Shown: positions 1 through 13,951, counted from the first letter of the stretch. The stretch is DNA of 64,000 bases from Corinectria fuckeliana (GCA_019137255.1 WPDH01000085.1:186001-250000), one strand, 5' to 3'. A program made the numbers and translations. The notes: generated by a model from the sequence alone, not told the origin.

Positions 1-3000
1 ATCCCCTTATAGAGGTATTAGGTAGGCATTAAAAATTATCATATTATTTAGGGCTTATAGGTCTATCACTATATATTCTTTCTCTTTACCTACTACTATT
101 TGCTATACTATAAAGACAGGGCTTATAAATAGTATTAGTTTTATAACCCACTCTATTTGTCTTTAGTTATATAGTCAGTTAAATATAACATCTAGAAAGT
201 CTCTTCCCTTTTTCCCTAGCAGGTAAGGTTATAATCTTAGCTTCTATTAGTGCTAGTTGTCTGCTAAGAGTACCTTTATATGCTTATACTTAGGTACTAA
301 TATTTCCCCTTAGTTAGCCTAAATACTAGCATATTTCTATATAAGACCCTACACTTATTACACAAAGCTGGTTTAGTTGTTATAGATTCTCACTCCTTCT
401 GCTATTTTAACTTCTAGAAGGGTCTTATCTCTAGATATGCTTAGCTTAGTATTTAGGTCTAGACTAGCATTCTAGAATCCTATACTAGGTTTCTAGTCAG
501 GTTTCTTATCAGCTAGAGTTATAGCTTTTTAGGTTAGGTGTTTAAGCTTGCAGGTTGTTAGTACTATATCTCTATATTTAGTGAGTAGGTCACCCTAGTT
601 AGCTTCTTTAATAAAGTTCTTATCTTTAACTAGTTTAAGGATGCCTAGTTGTTAGTTCTTTTAGATTATTAGTAGCTTCTACCTATTATTTATTATAAAG
701 ACTACCTTAGGCTACCTTATAATAGCTCTAATAACACCTTGACTTTATAGGTTAAGAAGGAAGTCTTAGCCCCTTAGGATACCTAGTGTGCTTACCTATA
801 CTGCTTTACTGCTTTTAGGAGGGATTATAATATATATATCACTTTTCACTAGATATTTATAAGGTCTTATATAGATATATACTAAGGCAGGCAGGCATAG
901 CCTATTAGCCACACCTATTCGTACTTCCTGCTGAGTATTAATAATATCTACTCTGTAAGTAGTATTAAATTCTTAGCCTAAAAGTAGTCCTACTAATAGT
1001 TCTAGTATAACCTAAGCTCTAATATAGATCTTTACTACTATATATTCTCCTGCTTAGTAGCTTAGTAAGTATACTGTAAATATTACCCATCCTTCCGCCT
1101 TATTCTAGCCTATACTACTAAGCTTAGCCTAATATTCTCTAGTAAAAGTCACATTTAGGAAGAACTAGAGTATCTTATAACTAACTACTAAGCATATTAC
1201 GCTTATATCTACATAGATCTCTTATTATTTAGTCTTAGCTAGAGTGGCTTTTACCTATACCTGTATATAGCTATACTTTAAGGGGTGTTATAGGTTTAGT
1301 TTCTCACCTTATAGTATATACTTAATAATAGTGAGAATCTACTTAGGCTTATAAGCAAGATAGACTAAGTCTTATAGTAGAACTAGACAGTAGTTACTAA
1401 CATCTAGGATAAATTTCTTAGTACTATCCTAGCTTTTTATAGTTTTCTAGATAAATCTATATACCTCTAGTATAGTATATAAGAATTCTAGGTTATCCTG
1501 TAGTTTGTCTATATTAGTATTATATTATTCTATTACTATATAAGCTACCTCTTCTAAATTTTATAGTTCTTCTTTAGCAAAGAAGGCTTATACTTATTCT
1601 TAGGAAATATAATACCCTCTAAGCTTATCTAGCTAGATATTATTAAACATATAAAATATTTAAGTGCTTATATTCCTACTGCTAGGTTACCCTAGGTATA
1701 TAATTATAAGGTAAAGAGCTAAGGCTAGTAGTAAGACTATATTCCAGGTTAGAGTTTTAGCAGCTGTTATATTTCTTACTAACAGGAGTAATATAAACTA
1801 GACTTAATTTCAGGTTAGTATATTATTTTATACTTCTAGGGGCGTAAGTAAGAGTATATATACTTATCCCTACTAATAGTTATTCTACTATAAGAGGAGG
1901 CTTCTATTATTACCTGTCTATAAGGTTAGTCTAGCTATATTACTATATAGAGTTTAAAGGTATATTATCCTTAGTTCCTAGGTGGCTATACTAGCTTAGT
2001 TTCTTATTAGGGTATAATACTTTCCCCTAAGGAGGTGACTCTAACTTTCTGCTATTACGCAGATATAAAAGTTTAGCATATAAAGCTTATTTATATCCGC
2101 CTAGTTATTAATAGACTAGTAAGAAGCTAGATAGCTTATAACTTCTTAGAGGTAGATATTAAGCTTATTAAAAACTAAGTTAGTAAGATAATTAGGTAGG
2201 TATCTAGCAGTATATACTATATGTTTAACTCTAAATATCTAATTCTAAAAGTTAACTTAGTTAGTAATATCTTAAATAGTGAATTTCTCCTTTTATAGAG
2301 TATCTATTATAACTTCTAGTTAGGTTTTAAAGCAAGTCTAGATTAGATTAATCTATATGCTAATTCCCTTATAACTATTCTAAAGTACTATTTGTTAGTT
2401 ATTAGTCAGGTTACTAGTATACCAGTCTAGAGCTAATCTAAGAAGCAGATATAGTATATTCTAAACTAGTACCACTTTATATTCTAGTCCTTATACTATA
2501 TATTATTCTAAGGAATTAACAAAACAGAAAGTACTTCTCTAGATAAGATTCTTATTATCTAGCTCTATATTATTAAAGGATTTATTATAAGTATCTACTA
2601 GTTAGAACTTTCTTACTTTTTCTGCTTAGAACTAGATGTATAGTACTAAGGTGGTGTTTATTTATATTTAGCTAAGAAGGTTATATAAGTCTTCTATAGT
2701 AATAAGAGTTTCTTATACTGTTAGACATTCTAGCAAATTATCTATACTTAGGGCTGATTCTGTTAGTATCTTAACTATCAGAGCCAGGGGTTATTAATCT
2801 ATTATTATAGGTTTCTTACCTTTATTTAGTCAGAAGGTTAAGTTAAACTCTATAAGAGCTGGTTTATTTTACAGACTAGTTATTAGAAGGAGGGCATCCC
2901 TAAAGTGTTATTAGGCTAGGATTTATAGTAGGTTTAACAGGTTAGCAGATTAGAATCTTAGTTTATCTTTAATATCTTAGTCGTAAAGCTATTAGGCAAG

Positions 3001-3929
3001 ATTATTATCAACCAGGTCGGCTGTTAGTTACTAAGTAGGAAGAGGTGGTTATAGTGAAATAGGAAAGGTCCTAGAGGGGGTTAAGCTAGTTATTCCTAAG
3101 GAGCTTATAGGTAGTTAGAAGATATTTAGGGGTAGTGGTAAGTATTAGTATTTCTGTCTAGTCAGATAGTAATAGAGTTCTTTCTAGTTATATACTTATT
3201 TCTTAGATTTTAACTATCTTATAATTACCTTCTTAATTCTAGTGTATAGTTTTAACTTTTATATTAAGAGGTATATAAGAGACTTAGCTGCTTTCTTAGG
3301 GTTAGGTCTAGAGGTAGTATATAAAAGGAATAGGTAGGTAAGTCCTAACTGCTAATATCATTCCTAGAGGTAATATTCCTATACTTATATATTATCTTTC
3401 TTGTTAATTAAGTTAATTACCTTAGGGGAGAAGAGTTTCTAGCAACTAGGGATTTCTTAGTAAGCTTTTAGGAGTTTCTAACTAAGGTGAAAGTTAAGAG
3501 CTATTCAGAAGGTGTGTAAGTATAAGTAATATAATTACTACTATTTAATATAAAATTAATTATATTAGGGGATATATAGAGTAAATACTACTAGAGGGAA
3601 GAATCTCTACTTATATAATTAAGATACCTAAAGCTTAAGAGTAAGATAGTAAGATAATAAGATAATAATCCTTCTATCTATTCTAGTAACAGTCTTCCCC
3701 TTTATATAAGGGAAAGTCCTAAAGCACTCCCTAGGTATTCCCTAGGAAATCTCCAGATAGGTCTTAGGATTTCCCTAGGACTATCCCAGGATTTCCTAGG
3801 ACAATTCTCAGCCTAATTAGTAAGAGATTTCTCTCCCTATTATAGCCACTCTCTAGTAGCCCTCTCTAGGGTTATAGCCTAAGCTATTACTAAATAGTAA
3901 CAGCTCTCTATCCAGCTTATTCTATAACA
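1..3929 (-). mobile_element. Ty3/gypsy-type LTR retrotransposon, second copy, truncated by window edge (RIP-mutated)
   Basis: Positions 1-3545 are co-linear, without net length change, with 10026-13570 of the complete gypsy element, and are followed by the matching LTR (3546-3929). Read on the minus strand this is the 5' LTR, the gag/protease region and the first part of reverse transcriptase; the rest lies left of the window. In the first 250 bases every difference from the other copy that I compared is a C/T or G/A transition, the signature of RIP. No open frame survives. The 5 bases after the LTR are CTAAT (3930-3934), the expected right half of a target duplication whose partner is off-window. 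Confidence 0.85.
3546..3929 (-). repeat. LTR of the truncated gypsy copy
   Basis: A 384-bp block nearly identical to 4566-4946 and 13571-13951. On the minus strand it begins TGTTATAG and ends in TA, consistent with a TG...CA LTR whose terminal CA was mutated. It contains a series of CCTAGG-rich short repeats shared by all three LTRs. Confidence 0.9.
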
Positions 3930-4565
3930 CTAATATAATATATTAGACCCTAAAGATCTATTATAAATATATATCTCTTTCTTATTAAAAAGTTTATATT
4001 AACTTTTGTTTTATCTCTTATACTACTAAGTTTAAAGCTACCTACTTTACTCTTATAACTAATAATAAGTCTTACTACTACTAGATTAAGACTCTTTATA
4101 GTAAGGCTAGTATTAATACTACTCTTTACTGCCTCTTTAAGTATTTTTATTATATAATAAGCACCTATCCTGCTAAGATCTGCTTTAATAACAGCTAGGA
4201 ATTTAATAGTCTTAAACTTCTTACTTTGCTTAATATAGCTTATATTTATACATCTTAAACGCCTAGTTATTATTATAAGTAAGCAGGCTTCTATAAGTGT
4301 TTTAACTGTATAATCTTAGACTATATATAAGCTGTCTTTATAGATTTTGTTTCTCTTCTTCTTAAGTGTTAGGATTATATAGCTAATATTATTATAATAA
4401 TCTTAAACTATATTACTATTAAGTTTTATAATAATAACACTCCTCTCTAGAAGTCCTCTTATTAAGTCTTTTAGGACCACTTTAAGCCTAATAATAATAA
4501 TAAGCCTAATATCTCTCACCTTTATATGCTTAGCTTATATGCTACTATTACTATTAAGGCTAAAT
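3930..4565 (+). pseudogene. Ty1/copia pol remnant, integrase part
   Basis: Plus-strand translation with stops ignored resembles the copia integrase core: an FKATYFTLIT-like stretch near 4030, an RFNN-type motif near 4185 where copia integrases carry RFDNG, and a YTYTS...N..ILD-like region near 4235-4330 matching the conserved third-acid segment, followed by ISHLYML near 4520. Trp and Gln codons are now stops and Asp codons read Asn, as RIP produces. The frame continues at 13957 after the inserted gypsy element. The 5' end of the copia element was displaced by the other gypsy copy, which ends at 3929. Confidence 0.75.
4561..4565. repeat. Target-site duplication TAAAT, left copy
   Basis: TAAAT immediately precedes the left LTR at 4566 and recurs immediately after the right LTR at 13952-13956. 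Five bases is the normal duplication length for Ty3/gypsy insertions, and the pair fixes both ends of the element. Confidence 0.85.
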
Positions 4566-4946
4566 TAATATAAAATTAACTATATCAGGGGATATATAGA
4601 GTAAATACTACTAGGGGGAAAAATCCCTACTTATACAATTAAGATACCTAAAGCTTAAGAGCAAGATAGTAAGATAATAAGATAATCCTTCTATCTATTC
4701 TAGTAATAATCTTCCCTTTTATATAAGGGAAAGTCCTAGAGCACTCTCTAGGTATTCCCTAGGAAATCTCCAGATAGGTCCTAAGATTTCCCTAGGACTA
4801 TCCTAGGATTTCCTAGGATAATTCTTAGCCTAATTAGTAAGAGATTTCTCTCCCTGTTATAGCTACTCTCTAGTAGCCCTCTCTAGGGTTATAGCCTAAG
4901 CTATTACTAGATAGTAACAGCTCTCTATCTAGCTTATTCTGTAATA
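4566..4946 (-). repeat. 3' LTR (in element sense) of the complete gypsy element
   Basis: A 381-bp direct repeat of 13571-13951. It starts TAATATAAAATTAAC on the plus strand and ends ..CTGTAATA. Differences from the partner LTR are mostly transitions, so LTR divergence cannot be used to date the insertion without correcting for RIP. Confidence 0.9.
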
Positions 4947-7239
4947 AATCCCTATAATAAAAGAAAAGCATACTATCCTTAGTGTATCTATATTAATTAC
5001 AGCTAGGCTATTTCCCATACTAGTAGGAGTTTTATTAATAGTTATATATATAATTTCCTTAATTTAAAGGCGCTTACCTTATATTTACTATTATATATTA
5101 GGAAAATACCCTAACCCTACTAGGCCTCTTATCTATTATTCTTTCTTCGCCTATTTAGTTTGTTAGGAACTTCTTATACATATTATTAGTAATACTCTTA
5201 TATTCCTCCCTAATAAGCTTCTCTAAATTTATAGCTACTAGGGGTATATTATACTTCTTAGTATTAGCAGGGGTAGGTTAGTAGAGTTAGTATTTCCTGG
5301 CCTTAGTAGTATAAAGCACTATTAGAAGGCTAATAGCCTATATGTTCTGCTTAGTGCTAGTAAGAGTAATAAGTATAAGTCTCCTAGCTATATTCTACTT
5401 GCCTTTCTTATAGAACTATAGTACTATCTTAATTACTTTAGTAGTAGTCTCTAAGTGGGAAAAGAACTCTTATTATGCTATTCGCTTAGCTAGCTTAGTT
5501 ATATTATTATCTAGAAAGCTAATTACCTATAATATATTATTAAGATAGATTACTAGTTCTAAAAATATCCCTACTATTTATACTATCTATCGCAGAGAGT
5601 AGTCTAACTATATTATTTTATAGTAAACCTAATAGTATTTAGCGAAATATTCAGCTATATTAATATTAAGAAACTAGATAGCTTAGTTAGCTGCTTAGAC
5701 GTACTATACTAGTGTGATTTCTCCTTCTTACTAGACTATAGCTTCTAGGATAATAGGCGTATTATTTTATAAGATAGTAGTCTTAAGTTATATGCTTACT
5801 ATTACTTATTATAGAGTTATAGCTATACTGTTATTAATAGCTGCTAAAAGTGTGTTAGTAGCGCTTTATTTAGCAGGGGTGATAATATTTTGTGATATAA
5901 ATAGATCTTTATTATAATTTCCTTAAGGGGTTATAGTCCCTAATAGGGCTATTATAAAGAGCTAATACTTTAGTTTGTAAGTTAGGGTGCCTAAGATAAA
6001 GTTAGTAAAGCAGGTATGTTTAAGTAATAAGCTAATAAGAGTGTTAATTTCCTATTATATATCAGGCTAAAGCTAGCATACTAGGTTAATATAAGTATAG
6101 CTATCTACTAATCCTCTAATCTTATTAAAAGCTTTCTAGGCTTTATTAATTAGAGTGGGTAACTACTAGGAGGTTATCTTAGTAATTCGCTTAAGTATTT
6201 TAGTGAGGATTATAAAGACCTTAATTTTTCTAATAATAGATATAGTTAGCTTATAGATATTAGTTTATATTAGCCTGGTTATATTATTAAAGCTTACAGT
6301 AAGAGTATAAGTATTTCCCGCTAAGAAAGAGCTGCTACCTTAGTACTACCTATTCTGTCCTTATATCTATTATAGTATTTCTTATAGTAGTATACTTAGT
6401 TTACTAGCTATCTTACTTACTACTTCGCTTATAACTTTACTTACAGCTTTATTTAGAGTTTTATACTAATTATAGTTTAGGTTATCATAATAGTATATCT
6501 AGTTCTATCAGTCTATAAACCTAGTGTTAGAGTTATAACCTTTAGCTTATATAAGCTGGCAGAAATATCTATAGTGTTATAAGAAGGTCTTAATCTAAAT
6601 ATAATATTAGTTAGAGCTTTTAGCCACTCTAAGGTTATATTTATTACTATATAGCTATATAGCTTAGTAATACCCTTTATACTAGAGGCAGAGAGGATAT
6701 TAGGTAAGCTAGTTCTTAAATAGCTAATAAAGCTCTCAGTCTTTAAATAGAAATATATTACTTAATAAGAGAACTTAAAATAGTACTTATTCTTCTTATT
6801 TAGTATTATAAGGTATTTCCTATATGTTAGTAGTATAAGGTTATAGCCTTCTCCTCTAAGAAGTAAAGATAGTAATATATAAAGAAAAACAATAACAAAA
6901 GAAAATAGTATACTAGATCGTAAGGTATTAATTTCTTACTTACATATCCTATTATCAGCTAGTAGTAGCTATTAGTAGCATTCTTAGTAAGATAGTAGTA
7001 AATATACTAGGCTATTACCCTAGGCGATCTACTACTATAGCTTAGGATTTCCCTAAATAGGACTCTCTCTAGCTAGCACTCTTAATACTATAGTATTTTA
7101 CAGTATAAAGTTCTTTCTTAGTCTTTTATGCTTTTAGTATAAGGCCTTAATAGTATTATACATCTAGTTTGCTATATTATTCTTAGTCTATTTTTTAACT
7201 AGTATAGTTATTACTTATATAACTAGCTATAGCTTACTA

Positions 7240-10200
7240 TACTTATATTTTTATTTCTTAGTAAGTTCTACTTTATATTACTCTCTTACCTAGTATTCTA
7301 TAATAAGCTTATTACTTTTAATAGTATCTTCTTCTAGCTAGAGGTTATAGTTACTTAGCTATTCTTTCTATATGATAAGATACTTAGTCTTTAGTTTTTC
7401 TTTTTCTTACTTTTATATTTATAATCTAATTACTTAATTAACTTCCTAGTGTTTATACTTATCCCTCTAGTTTCCTACCTTATAGTCTTCTATTAAGATA
7501 GCTCCTAATTATCTAATTAGTTTATCTGCTAGCTTAAGTTAAGTAACTAATATCACTAGGTAGATATTAAGATTGTCTTTTATTTTAAGTCTATATGCTA
7601 AGTTTCCTACCTGTTTAAGAATCTTATATAGTCTAGTTCTTTTCTCTTTTAGTTTTTCTATATAGTTATCTACTACTATATATTCTTTCTTATAGAGTTC
7701 TAACTAGACCTAGTCTCCTAGTTTATATTTTACTAGCTAGTATTTCTAGTTATACTAGTGTTTTATAGCTACTTATATAAAGGCTAGAATGAGTTTAGCT
7801 TTATTATAAAGGATATCCTAATTAAAGGTATTAGATTTATCTCCTAGTTATTATAGCCTATTATTTAAGCGCTGCCTAGTAACTAGCTTACTTAGCGATA
7901 TATTAATAGCTAACAAATATAAGTTGTTTAGGCTAAACTAGAGGGGGATAAGAGCTAGAACCTAAAGCTAGCCTAGAAAGTCACTAGTGAAATATCAGAG
8001 GGCTACTTCTACCACCTAATTTTATCTTTTTATAGCTCTATCAGTTTACAAATACTATACTATTAATATAAGGAGCTTAGTTCTAAATACTATTTACAAA
8101 CCTTACTAAAAGTCTAACATAAACTTTATATCTTAGTTAGATATAATACTATATAAGATTCTCTAGTTATATTATATTAGTTTTATAAATAATACTTATA
8201 CCTAGTCTTTAGTAGTATACTAATTATTCCCTAGTATAAGCAGGTATATCTAATACTACTTATAGGTAATAGTTAGTAGGTAGTTAAAGAACTACTTTCC
8301 TAGGTTTAGCTATAGTATTCCTTTAGCTTCTATGACTAGTAGCCCTATAATAAAGTCTATTATAATCATATAAAATAAGATTAGGGGGCTCTAGATAGGT
8401 ATTAGTTAGCCTAGTAGTTTCTAGTAGTTAGTAAGGTTTCTACTATATATATCATATTTATCTTATACTACTTAGATTTCTTAGTATAGGTTAGTTATTA
8501 CAAAAGAACTTAATAAGTCCTACTAGGATTATATCTCCCCTAGGTAGAAGTTCTACTTATAATTCTCTTAAATAACTTTCTAGCCTATATCTATAAGTAA
8601 GTATAGCTATTAGTATCTATTATACTCTTACAGGTAGATAAGTCTATTCTGCTAAAAGAAGAGAAGCCTTAAGATCTTATCTTTTTCGCTAAGCTGTGCT
8701 AAAATTACTACCTATTTTGCTTCCTTAGGATACTAGTTAATAATTTCCTAGTATAAACTAGTTTATATACTAGCTTCTATAAAGTGAAAGGTATAAATAA
8801 CTAGTTTCTCCCCTTCCTAAAGGCAGTCTAGTTCGCCTTTCTTAGCACTATCTTATATATCTTCTTAGCCTAAAAGCCTTAAGAGTGCATCTAGTACTAT
8901 ATTAGTTAGTCTTAGGATATGTTAGATATCTAATAGGTACTAGCTAAGATATTATAAAGCTAGGGTGAGACAATTATTATTCTATAAGATACTAGTAAAT
9001 GCTAATTTCTAGCAGACTAGGGTGTAAATAGTAGAGTAGTTAGTAAGTATAATTACTTTATCTTTCTATATTAACTAGATTATTATCTAGGCTTTTTAGC
9101 ATATCTAGACTAGGCATACTATTTCTATTTCTATCAGCTAGTAGTTTTTCTTAGTATTATACAGAGCTTAGCTAAGATATATAATAAGGTGTATAACTAT
9201 AGATAGGATTTTACTAACTTAATCCTAGGTGTATTTTAGGTCTAGGTGATATATTATACCTCTTATTCCCTATTCTTTTAATATATTAGGCTAGATAAAT
9301 AGTTCTATATCTAGGTTAAAGTGATAAAGTGATTTAGTGTTTACTAGCCTGTTTATAACCTTATAAAAACTATTAATCTCTTTAGGGGTTAGGATAAACT
9401 TAGCTTAGGTTATATAGCTAACCTGTCCCTAACCTATTGCTAATTCGCCTAATTCGTATCCTTTTATAAGCATACTAGTTTTCCTAGCCTATAGTAGTTT
9501 AATAGCTCTAGCAAATCTCAGGATTAAGTGCTATAGCTATCTAACTATACTAATCTATTTCTCAAGTTAAAGTAAATTTGTTAGGAATTTAATGTTTCTT
9601 AGGGCTGCTACTTGTTCCTAAGTGTTAGATAGGCTTAGCCTGTCTACTTAGAATCTAAGTAATTAGACTAACAGGTAGCCTAAGAAGGCTTTCTTAGCTA
9701 AGAGGGTAATATTCTTTTCCTAGAACAGCTAAAAGATCATCTAAAGATGCCCTAGATGTTCTGTATTATTATCAGAGAAAATAATAATATTATTAATAAA
9801 TACTATAGTAAAGGCCTGATATAGTTAGAGTAGCTAGTTTATAAACTGTTAGATATATACTAGTAAGTTCTTAAATCCTATTAGGGCTACCTTAGATCAC
9901 TCTAATTCTTAGTGGCTAACTACTATAAAGTAATCTTAGTGTTTAAGGTATACTAGGAACTAGTGAAAAAATAACTAGGTATTAATAATACTAATATATT
10001 ATTTCCCCTAGAGTTTACTAAGAATATCCTCTTATAAGAGCATTAGGTAGGCATTAGGAATTATTATATTATTTAGGGCTTATAAGTCTACTACTATATA
10101 TTCTTTCTTTTTACTTACTACTATTTACTATACTATAAAGACAGGGCTTACAAATAGTATTAGTTTTATAACCTACTCTATTTATTCTTAGTTATATAGT
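7240..10200 (-). pseudogene. Gypsy pol: reverse transcriptase, RNase H, integrase, chromodomain (destroyed)
   Basis: Within the complete gypsy element, frame-by-frame reading of the minus strand recovers fragments typical of Ty3/gypsy Pol: a PNAYP-type palm start near 10050, the catalytic box (Asp-Asp now Asn-Asn) at 9789-9800, an EHLGHL helix directly after it, and the chromodomain near 7395-7320. RNase H and integrase should fall between about 9300 and 7700 but I did not resolve their catalytic residues. Many TGG and CAG codons now read TAG, TGA or TAA. The fragment is non-functional. Confidence 0.75.
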
Positions 10201-13200
10201 TAGTTAAATATAGTATCTAAAAAGTCTCTTCTTTTTTTCTCTAGCGGGTAAGGTTATAATCCTAGCTTTTATTAGTGCTAATTATCTACTAAGGGTATCT
10301 TTATATGCTTATACTCAGATACTAATATTTCCCCTTAGTCAGCCTAAATACTAGCATATTTCTACATAAGATCTTATACTTATTATATAAAGCTAGTTTA
10401 GTTATTATAGATTCTTACTCCTTCTACTATTTTAACTTTTAGGAGGGTCTTATCTTTAGATATGCCTAGCTTAGCATTTAGGTTTAGACTAGCATTCTAG
10501 AATCCTATACTAGGTTTCTAGTTAGGTTTCTTATTAGCTAGAGTTATAGCTTCTTAGGTTAGGTATTTAAGCTTACAGGTTGTTAGCACTATATCTTTAT
10601 GTTTAGTAAGTAAGTTACCCTAGTTAGCTTCTTTAATAAAGTTCTTATCTTTAACTAGTTTAAGAATACCTAGTTGTTAGTTCTTTTAGATTATTAGTAG
10701 CTTCTACCTATTATTTATTATAAAGACTGCCTTAAGCTGTCTTATAATAGCTCTAATAACATCTTAACTTTATAGGTTAAGAAGGAAGTCTTAGCCCCTT
10801 AGGACACCTAGTATGCTTGCCTATACTACTTTACTACTTTTAGGAGGGATTATAATATATATATTACTTTTCACTAGATATTTATAAGGTCTTATATAGA
10901 TATATACTAAGGCAGGCAGGTATAGCCTGTTAGCTACACCTATTTGCACTTTCTGCTAGGTGTTAATAATATTTACTTTATAAGCAGTATTAAATTCTTA
11001 GCCTAAAAGTAGTCTTACTAATAGTTCTAGTATAACCTAAGCTCTAATATAAACCTTCACTATTATATATTCTCCTACCTAGTAGCCTAGTAAGTATACT
11101 ATAAATATTACCTATCTTTTCACCTTATTCTAGCTTATACTACTAAGCTTAGCCTAATATTCTCTAGTAAAGGTTATATCTAGGAAGAACTAGAGTATCT
11201 TATAACTAACTACTAAGCATATTACACCTATATCTATATAGATCTCTTATTATTTAGTCCTAGCCAGAGTGGCTTTTACTTATACCTGTATATAGTTATA
11301 CTTTAAGGGGTGTTATAAGTTTAGTTTCTCGCCTTATAGTATATACTTAATAATAGTGGGAATCCACTTAGGCTTATAAGCAAGATAGACTAAGTCTTAT
11401 AGTAGAACTAGGTGGTAGTTACTAATATCTAAGATAAATTTCTTAGTATTATCCTAGCTTTTTATAGTTTCTTAGATAAATCTATATACCTCTAGTATAG
11501 TATATAAAGATTCTAGGTTATCCTGTAGTTTATCTGTGTTAGTATTATATTATTCTATTACTATATAAGCTATCTCTTCTGAATTTTATAGTTCTTCTTT
11601 AGCAAAGAAAGCTTATACCTATTCTTAGGAAATATAGTACCCCCTAAGCTTATCTAGCTAGATATTATTAAACATATAAAATATTTAAGTGCTTATATTC
11701 TTACTACTAGGTTGCCTTAAGTATATAATTATAGGGTGGAGAGCTAGGGCTAGTAGTAGGGCTGTGTTTTAGGTTAGGGTTTTAGCAGCTATTATGTTTC
11801 TTACTAGTAGGGGTAATACAAACTAGACTTAATTTTAGGTTAGTATATTATTCTATACTTTTAGGGGTGTAAATAAGAGTGTATATACTTATCCCTGCTA
11901 ATAGTTATTCTACTGTGAGAGGAGGCTTCTATTATTACCTGTCTATAAGGTTAGTCTAGTTATATTACCATATAGGGTTTAAAAGTATATTATCCTTAGT
12001 TCCTAAGTGGCTATACTAGCTTAGTTTCTTATTAGGGTGTGATACTTTCCCCTAAGGAGGTAGCTCTAACTTCCTGCTATTATATAGATATAAAAGTTTA
12101 GTATATAAAGCTTGTTTATATCCGCCTAGTTATTAATAGACTAGTAAGAAGCTAGGTAGCTTATAACTTCTTAGAGGTAGATATTAAGCTTATTAAAGAC
12201 TAAGTTAGCAAGATAATTAGATAGGTATCTAGTAGTATATACTATATATTTAACTCTAGATATCTAATTCTAGAAGTTAACTTAGTTAGTAATATCTTAA
12301 ATAGTAAATTTCTCCTTTTGTAAAGCATTTATTATAACTTCTAGTCAGATTTTAAAGCAGGTCTAGATTAGATTAATCTATATGCTAATTCCCTTATAAC
12401 TATTCTAGAGTGCTGCTTATTAGTTATTAGTCAGGTTACTAATATACTAGTCTAAAGCTAATCTAAGAAGCAGGTATAGTATATTCTAAACTAGTATTAC
12501 TTTATATTCTAGTTTTTATACCACATATTATTCTAAGGAATTAATAAAACAGAAAGTACTTCTTTAGATAAGGTTCTTATTATCTAGCTTTATATTATTA
12601 AAGGATTTATTATAAGTATCTACTAGTTAGAACTTTTCTACTTCTTCTACTTAAAACTAGATATATAGTACTAAGATAGTATTTATTTATATCTAGCTAA
12701 GAAGGTTATATAGGTCTTTTATAGTGATAAGAGTTCTTTATGCTATTAGATATTCTAGCAGATTATCTATACTTAGGGCTAATTCTATTAGTATCTTAAC
12801 TATTAGAGCTAGGGGTTATTAATCTACTATTATAGGTTTCTTACCTTTGTTTAGTCAGAAGGTTAAGTTAAACTCTATAGGGGCTGGTTTGTTTCACAGA
12901 CTAGTTATTAGAAGGAGAGTATCCTTAAAGTATTATTAGGCTAGGATTTATAGTGGGTTTAACAGGTTAGCAGATTAGGATCTTAGTTTATCTTTAATAT
13001 CCTAGTTATAAAGCTATTAGGCGAGATTATTATTAACCAGGTTAGCTATTAGTTGCTAAGTGGGAAGAGATAGTTATAGTGAAATAGGGAAGGTCCTAGG
13101 GGGGGTTAGGCTAGTTATTCCTAAGGAGCTTATAGGTGGTTAGAAGACGTTTAGGAGTGGTAGTAAGTATTAGTATTTCTATCTGGTTAGGCAGTAATAG

Positions 13201-13570
13201 AGTTCTTCCTAGTTATATACCTATTTCTCAGATTTTAACCATCTTATAATTACCTTCTTAATTCTAGTATATAGTTTTAACTTTTATATTAAGAGGTATA
13301 TAAGAGACTTAGCTGCTTCCTTAGGGTTAAGTCTAAAGGTAGTACACAAAAGAAAAGGGTAGGTAAGTTCTAACTACTAATATTATTCCTAAAGGTAATA
13401 TTCTTATACTTATATATTATCTTTCTTATTAATTAAGTTAATTACCTTAAGGGAGAAGAGTTCCTAGTAACTAGGGATTTCTTAGTAAGCTTTTAGGAGT
13501 TTCTAACTAAAGTGAAAGTTAAGAGCTATTCAGAAGGTATATAAGTATAGGTAATATAATTACTACTATT

Positions 13571-13951
13571 TAATATAGAATTAACTATATTAAGAGATAT
13601 ATAGAGTAAATACCACTAGGGGGAAGAATCCCTACTTATACGATTAAGATACCTAAAGCTTAGGAGTAAGATAGTAAGATAATAAGATAATCCTTCTATC
13701 TATTCTAATAATAGTCTTCCCCTTTATATAAGGGAAAGTCCTAGAGCACTCCTTAGGTATTCCCTAGGAAATCTCTAGATAAGTCTTAGGATTTCTCTAG
13801 GACTATCCTAGGATTTCCCAGGATAATTCTCAGCCTAATTAGTAGGAGATTTCTCTCCCTGTTATAGCCACTCTCTAGTAGCCCTCTCTAGGGTTATAGC
13901 CTAAGCTGTTACTAGATGGTAACAGCTCTCTATCCAGCTTATTTCATAATA
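13571..13951 (-). repeat. 5' LTR (in element sense) of the complete gypsy element
   Basis: A 381-bp LTR matching 4566-4946 and 3546-3929, followed directly by TAAAT. On the minus strand it starts TATTATGAAATAAGC, the expected TG having become TA. A primer-binding site is not recognisable just inside it, probably because of mutation. Confidence 0.9.

Larger units (their letters stand above)
4566..13951 (-). mobile_element. Complete Ty3/gypsy retrotransposon with chromodomain, RIP-inactivated, nested in copia
   Basis: A 9386-bp element bounded by 381-bp LTRs and a perfect TAAAT duplication. Pol lies on the minus strand. Reverse transcriptase is readable around 10200-9300, with the catalytic box now FINN (9789-9800) followed by an IIIFSDN stretch, and an FLGY-like segment further on. 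Near 7395-7320 a chromodomain-like segment ends in LEEDT, with Trp positions turned to stops; the SH3-like region that precedes chromodomains in chromoviruses is recognisable just upstream. About 3.4 kb precede reverse transcriptase and about 2.3 kb follow the chromodomain, so the element is long for a fungal gypsy. Chromoviral assignment rests on domain order and these motifs. No intact ORF remains. Confidence 0.88.

Noticed and set aside
3546..13951. Direct repeats considered as a CRISPR-like or satellite array
   Set aside because: Only three copies, about 380 bp each, at retrotransposon spacing with a target duplication: they are LTRs.
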